A stretch of 18,369 nt of DNA. It comes from Methanothrix sp. (GTDB lineage Archaea > Halobacteriota > Methanosarcinia > Methanotrichales > Methanotrichaceae). Position 1 is the stretch's first letter, and each line of letters opens with the position of its first letter. The notes under the pieces were generated by a model. The model worked only from the letters and a program-made list of their open reading frames with translations. It did not search any database and was not told the DNA's origin. This document shows, piece after piece, positions 17,101 through 18,369 of the stretch. The stretch is taken from positions 1-18,369 of the forward strand of contig PMNG01000057.1 in the NCBI GenBank assembly GCA_003162615.1, written 5' to 3'. The translations under genes and the position numbers were made by a program.

Positions 17101-17531
17101 TTGTCAGGGGTGTCGCTCCAGACGTAATAGTCTCTCCAGACCGACCCGGGACTGGAGCTTCTGGCCTTCTCGAACCAGGGGTGCTTGTCCGAGGTGTGGT
17201 TGAGCACCATCTCGGTAATGACCCGTATTCCTCGGCTGTGAGCTTCCTTGAGAAACCTCCGGAAGGTCTTCAGGTCCCCATAATCCGGATGGATGTTGAA
17301 GTAGTCGGTGATGTCGTAGCCGTCGTCCTTGAGGGGCGATGGATAGAAGGGCAGAAGCCATATGGCTGTCACTCCAAGGTCCTGGATGTAATCGAGTTTT
17401 TCCAGGGCACCCTGGAAGTCTCCAATGCCGTCACCGTTCCCGTCGTAGAAGGATCTGATATGGATCTCGTAGATGACGGCATCCTTGTACCAGAGTGGAT
17501 CATCGTCGAGGGAAAAGTCTCTAGGTACCAT
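14193..17531 (-). CDS. treS: Trehalose synthase fused to a maltokinase-like domain
   Basis: A 1112-residue fusion and first gene of the operon. Residues 1-552 are TreS (GH13_16), which interconverts maltose and trehalose. It begins DPLWYKDAVIYEIHIRSFYD, with region I MVLNHTSDKHPWF. Asp210 (GIRLDAVPYLYEREG) is the nucleophile, Glu252 (LLAEANQWPED) the acid/base and Asp318 (RNHDELT) the third carboxylate. All TreS parts are intact. Residues about 570-1112 match maltokinase: KFFLKLYKRL with the candidate ATP lysine Lys744, LGRRTAEMHKTL, LYQSMR, the catalytic loop HGDYHLAQ (Asp957), and KRSPLLDLASM. The metal-binding motif, normally DFEGEP, reads GFEGGS here (Gly974). The RWF-G-K motif of the N-terminal cap reads MGWPGVSG (596-603). 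The kinase may be weak or dead. The fusion itself is common in bacteria. A working kinase would make maltose-1-phosphate for GlgE, which is not in the window. The ATG has AGGA about eight bases upstream. Confidence 0.95.
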   Translation of the reverse strand: MVPRDFSLDDDPLWYKDAVIYEIHIRSFYDGNGDGIGDFQGALEKLDYIQDLGVTAIWLLPFYPSPLKDDGYDITDYFNIHPDYGDLKTFRRFLKEAHSRGIRVITEMVLNHTSDKHPWFEKARSSSPGSVWRDYYVWSDTPDKYRDARIIFKDFENSNWTWDPITKDYYWHRFYSHQPDLNYDSEHVQNAMMRVIDFWLGMGVDGIRLDAVPYLYEREGTNCENLPETHAFLKKLRAHVDAKFKNRMLLAEANQWPEDAAAYFGVGDECNMAFHFPLMPRMFMAVEMEDRFPIIDILDQTPNIPASSQWALFLRNHDELTLEMVTDEERDYMYRIYAQDPRAKINFGIRRRLAPLLGNNRRKIELMFLLLFSLPGTPVIYYGDEIGMGDNYHLGDRNGVRTPMQWSPGTNAGFSLANPQELYLPVVIDPQYNYEAVNVSNQERDPSSILWWIKQAIALRKRLKAFGNGDLKVLLPGNSKVMAFIRSYQDETVLVVANLSRYPQQVEIDLSEYAGFTPEETLSKSRFQTIDRHPYSITLGPYGYYWFLLVKEMAPACIPSEAELPLITARHWNGRISESNLEKLEEILPDYLRCMGWPGVSGRTIREAKILESLPISGSSSSYLQIMRIDYAEGLPDLFLLPLAVSSVEEAQRLRKKFPRSLIARLRFGSEEGVIHDGIYDGQIREDLLSMIQHKRRVKGSHGSLVFYPSKAVRKPPELKGLSSEILKISQNIAYIQFQSKFFLKLYKRLGEEADNELEVTRFLNEHGFANIPTFEGGIEYRQPKSDPVSIGLLQAYVQSESDAWTYTLDEAGRFFERVLSKKGEAGTPPAPPESLLNTDLESIPPLVRELLGGVHLEMAQLLGRRTAEMHKTLGSSQEANFSPISFTAIHQRSLYQSMRISATRTLQSLNQLMKGLPEDTQRDASAILASEKEILILLRKVMERKLSGTRIRIHGDYHLAQLLYTGKDFFLFGFEGGSENTMEERKLKRSPLLDLASMMVSFYSAAHSALHKHASMRKEDLPLLEPWEELWFRYVSGLFLSSYLKTAGDAPFLPSDLVEIKMLLYVFLLDRAIHELANNLDNPESISTHIKGILSLLKSTDKEKASTKIEK

Positions 17532-17570
17532 GGCTATTCCTGGGTTGCTTCATAGTTCTGCGACATCCTT

Positions 17571-17627
17571 AATCCTGCGAGATCCAGTTCAAAGTCTCGC
17601 CGGTCCATCAATCCTGTATGATCCAGT
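17571..17627. repeat. Pair of 18-base direct repeats ahead of treS
   Basis: Two copies of AATCCTGnnnGATCCAGT lie at 17571-17588 (centre CGA) and 17610-17627 (centre TAT). Fifteen of 18 positions match, and start-to-start distance is 39 bases, close to four helical turns. They sit 40-96 bases upstream of the treS ATG. A partial third match (AATCGTTGATCCA) begins near 17682, next to a perfect 10-base palindrome ATTAGCTAAT (17675-17684). The position and fixed outer bases with a variable centre suggest regulator binding sites for the operon. No regulator gene is in the window. Confidence 0.45.
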
Positions 17628-17761
17628 CACCAATATGATTCCTCAATTCCATTATGCGTTCCATGGGCGATCCTATTAGCTAATCGTTGATCCATAACGG
17701 GCAGCGTAGGTATTCAAGTCAGCTCAAGTGATCAGAGCTGAGTAAATTAATATGTTCTCAA

Positions 17762-17771
17762 ATAATTTAAG
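17762..17771 (-). promoter_or_regulatory. Weak TATA-box candidate for the trehalose operon
   Basis: On the minus strand CTTAAATTAT resembles an archaeal TATA box. It would place the transcript start near 17740 and give a leader of about 210 bases containing the direct repeats. A nearer start site may exist, as ATATTAATTT also occurs about 17 bases downstream. The call rests on base composition only. Confidence 0.22.
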
Positions 17772-18021
17772 TATTGCTGTGATGCATGACGTACTTATGA
17801 GGGCAAGTTGATGATTGAGCATCAAGATGGGGTTAGATTATCGTCTTCACTCCAGTCATCCCATGTAGGATTAAGTGTGACTAGAATGGCTTAATTACGT
17901 CCTTTCTCTAGCATGCTAATGCTATTTATCAGCTCTCTGTTATCTCTTTGGGTGTCAGTGTATTTTCTGCTCGATGGTTAATCTACTCCTATCTTTTCAT
18001 ATAACAATAATAAATTGATAC

Positions 18022-18234
18022 TTAACCAATGCGTTGACATCTATATTTCTTATATATATTTCGAGCTGCGTATCCTCCCTTAGATTCTGCTTGCATTAAA
18101 TTATCGTATTCATATTGCGGAACATCGTAGTATTGATATAGTTCACCTTTTCTAAATTCTATTTCTAAGGTGGCTTCTATTGGATTATATCCAATTGTCA
18201 TAATATTCGATGATTCTACGTATACCCTATCCAT
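18022..18234 (-). CDS. KTSC-domain small protein
   Basis: A 70-residue soluble protein that is one KTSC domain from end to end: SSNIMTIGYNPIEATLEIEF, then GELYQYYDVPQYEYDNLMQA, then SKGGYAARNIYKKYRCQRI. The family is widespread in bacteria, archaea and phages. It is small and of unsettled biochemical role, and some members are fused to nucleic-acid-related proteins. The ATG at 18234 is preceded by GGAGTGA five bases upstream, close to the archaeal consensus. The gene lies 18 bases after the stop of an upstream gene on the same strand, so the two probably share a transcript. This pair is clearly more AT-rich than the trehalose operon, which may indicate a different origin. A T-rich stretch follows the stop and may end transcription. 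Confidence 0.85.
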   Translation of the reverse strand: MDRVYVESSNIMTIGYNPIEATLEIEFRKGELYQYYDVPQYEYDNLMQAESKGGYAARNIYKKYRCQRIG

Positions 18235-18252
18235 TTAATTCACTCCAATGCG

Positions 18253-18369
18253 TCATTTTTTCTGTTGTCTCCATTTCGTTACAACCATTTTATAATTATT
18301 AGAATCCTTTTTGAATTCTCTTCTCCATGACTCGATGATATCTGGGTCTTTGGCAGTGTAACGAATTTT
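18253..18369 (-). CDS. C-terminal end of an unrecognised gene (5' part outside window)
   Basis: The minus-strand frame is open from the window edge to TGA at 18253-18255 and gives 38 residues. They begin KIRYTAKDPDIIESWRREFK and end in a basic tail VVTKWRQQKK. It is highly charged, probably helical, with no membrane segment. It lies 18 bases before the KTSC gene on the same strand, in the same AT-rich stretch, which supports a shared transcript. Too little is visible to name a family. Confidence 0.6.
   Translation of the reverse strand, partial: KIRYTAKDPDIIESWRREFKKDSNNYKMVVTKWRQQKK

Larger units (their letters stand above)
17532..18021. other. Intergenic region upstream of the trehalose operon
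   Basis: No coding frame or RNA gene is recognised over 490 bases. It holds the direct repeats and palindrome described separately. Two small hairpins are also visible: TTGATG-6-CATCAA (17808-17825) and TAGCAT-4-ATGCTA (17909-17924). The second lies about 100 bases after the KTSC stop and may take part in ending that transcript. The region becomes markedly AT-rich towards 18021. Confidence 0.5.

Noticed and set aside
1..18369. Mobile elements, CRISPR arrays, defence systems, tRNA or rRNA genes
   Set aside because: No transposase, integrase, regularly spaced repeats or cloverleaf-like sequence was found on reading both strands. A covariance-model scan would be decisive for RNA genes.

Overview
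The window probably comes from a methanogenic archaeon, perhaps of the Methanothrix (Methanosaeta) type. The reasons are free use of AGG/AGA arginine and ATA isoleucine codons, AT-rich TATA-like stretches ahead of genes, GGAG or GGTGA ribosome binding sites, small Sec-secreted proteins, and a very long array of PAS domains beside an NMT1/THI5-type substrate-binding protein. No rRNA or tRNA gene was found to fix the taxonomy, so this is an inference. Every gene called lies on the minus strand, so gene order below runs from high to low coordinates.

Right edge (about 18370-17532): the tail of an unrecognised gene and a KTSC-domain gene form a small AT-rich pair. A 490-base intergenic region follows. 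It carries a pair of 18-base direct repeats close to the first trehalose gene and is the likely control region of the operon below.

Centre (17531-5615): a five-gene alpha-glucan/trehalose operon. The order is treS fused to a maltokinase domain, treZ, a GH57/DUF3536 glycosidase, treY and malQ. The last four genes are spaced by 2, 1 and -4 bases. Together they offer two routes to trehalose. TreS isomerises maltose to trehalose. TreY followed by TreZ cuts trehalose from the reducing end of glucan chains. MalQ re-spaces the malto-oligosaccharides and the GH57 enzyme probably trims or debranches the polymer. Two genes look damaged or altered. treY is split by a +1 frameshift near 9261-9267, and the maltokinase domain has Gly where its metal-binding Asp is expected.

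Left of the operon (5614-3114): a 525-base gap holds an open frame that reads like the C-terminal remnant of a lost gene. It is followed by a small secreted protein of unknown function and a cupredoxin lipoprotein with a complete type-1 copper site and a long Tyr/Ser-rich extracellular region.

Left edge (3053-1): a doubtful small frame, a truncated membrane-anchored NMT1-like substrate-binding protein, and a cytoplasmic multi-PAS sensor. The sensor shows six complete PAS domains and the start of a seventh before it runs off the window. The truncated gene and the PAS gene share one reading frame and may descend from a single periplasmic-sensor fusion. No insertion sequence, CRISPR array, tRNA or rRNA was found.
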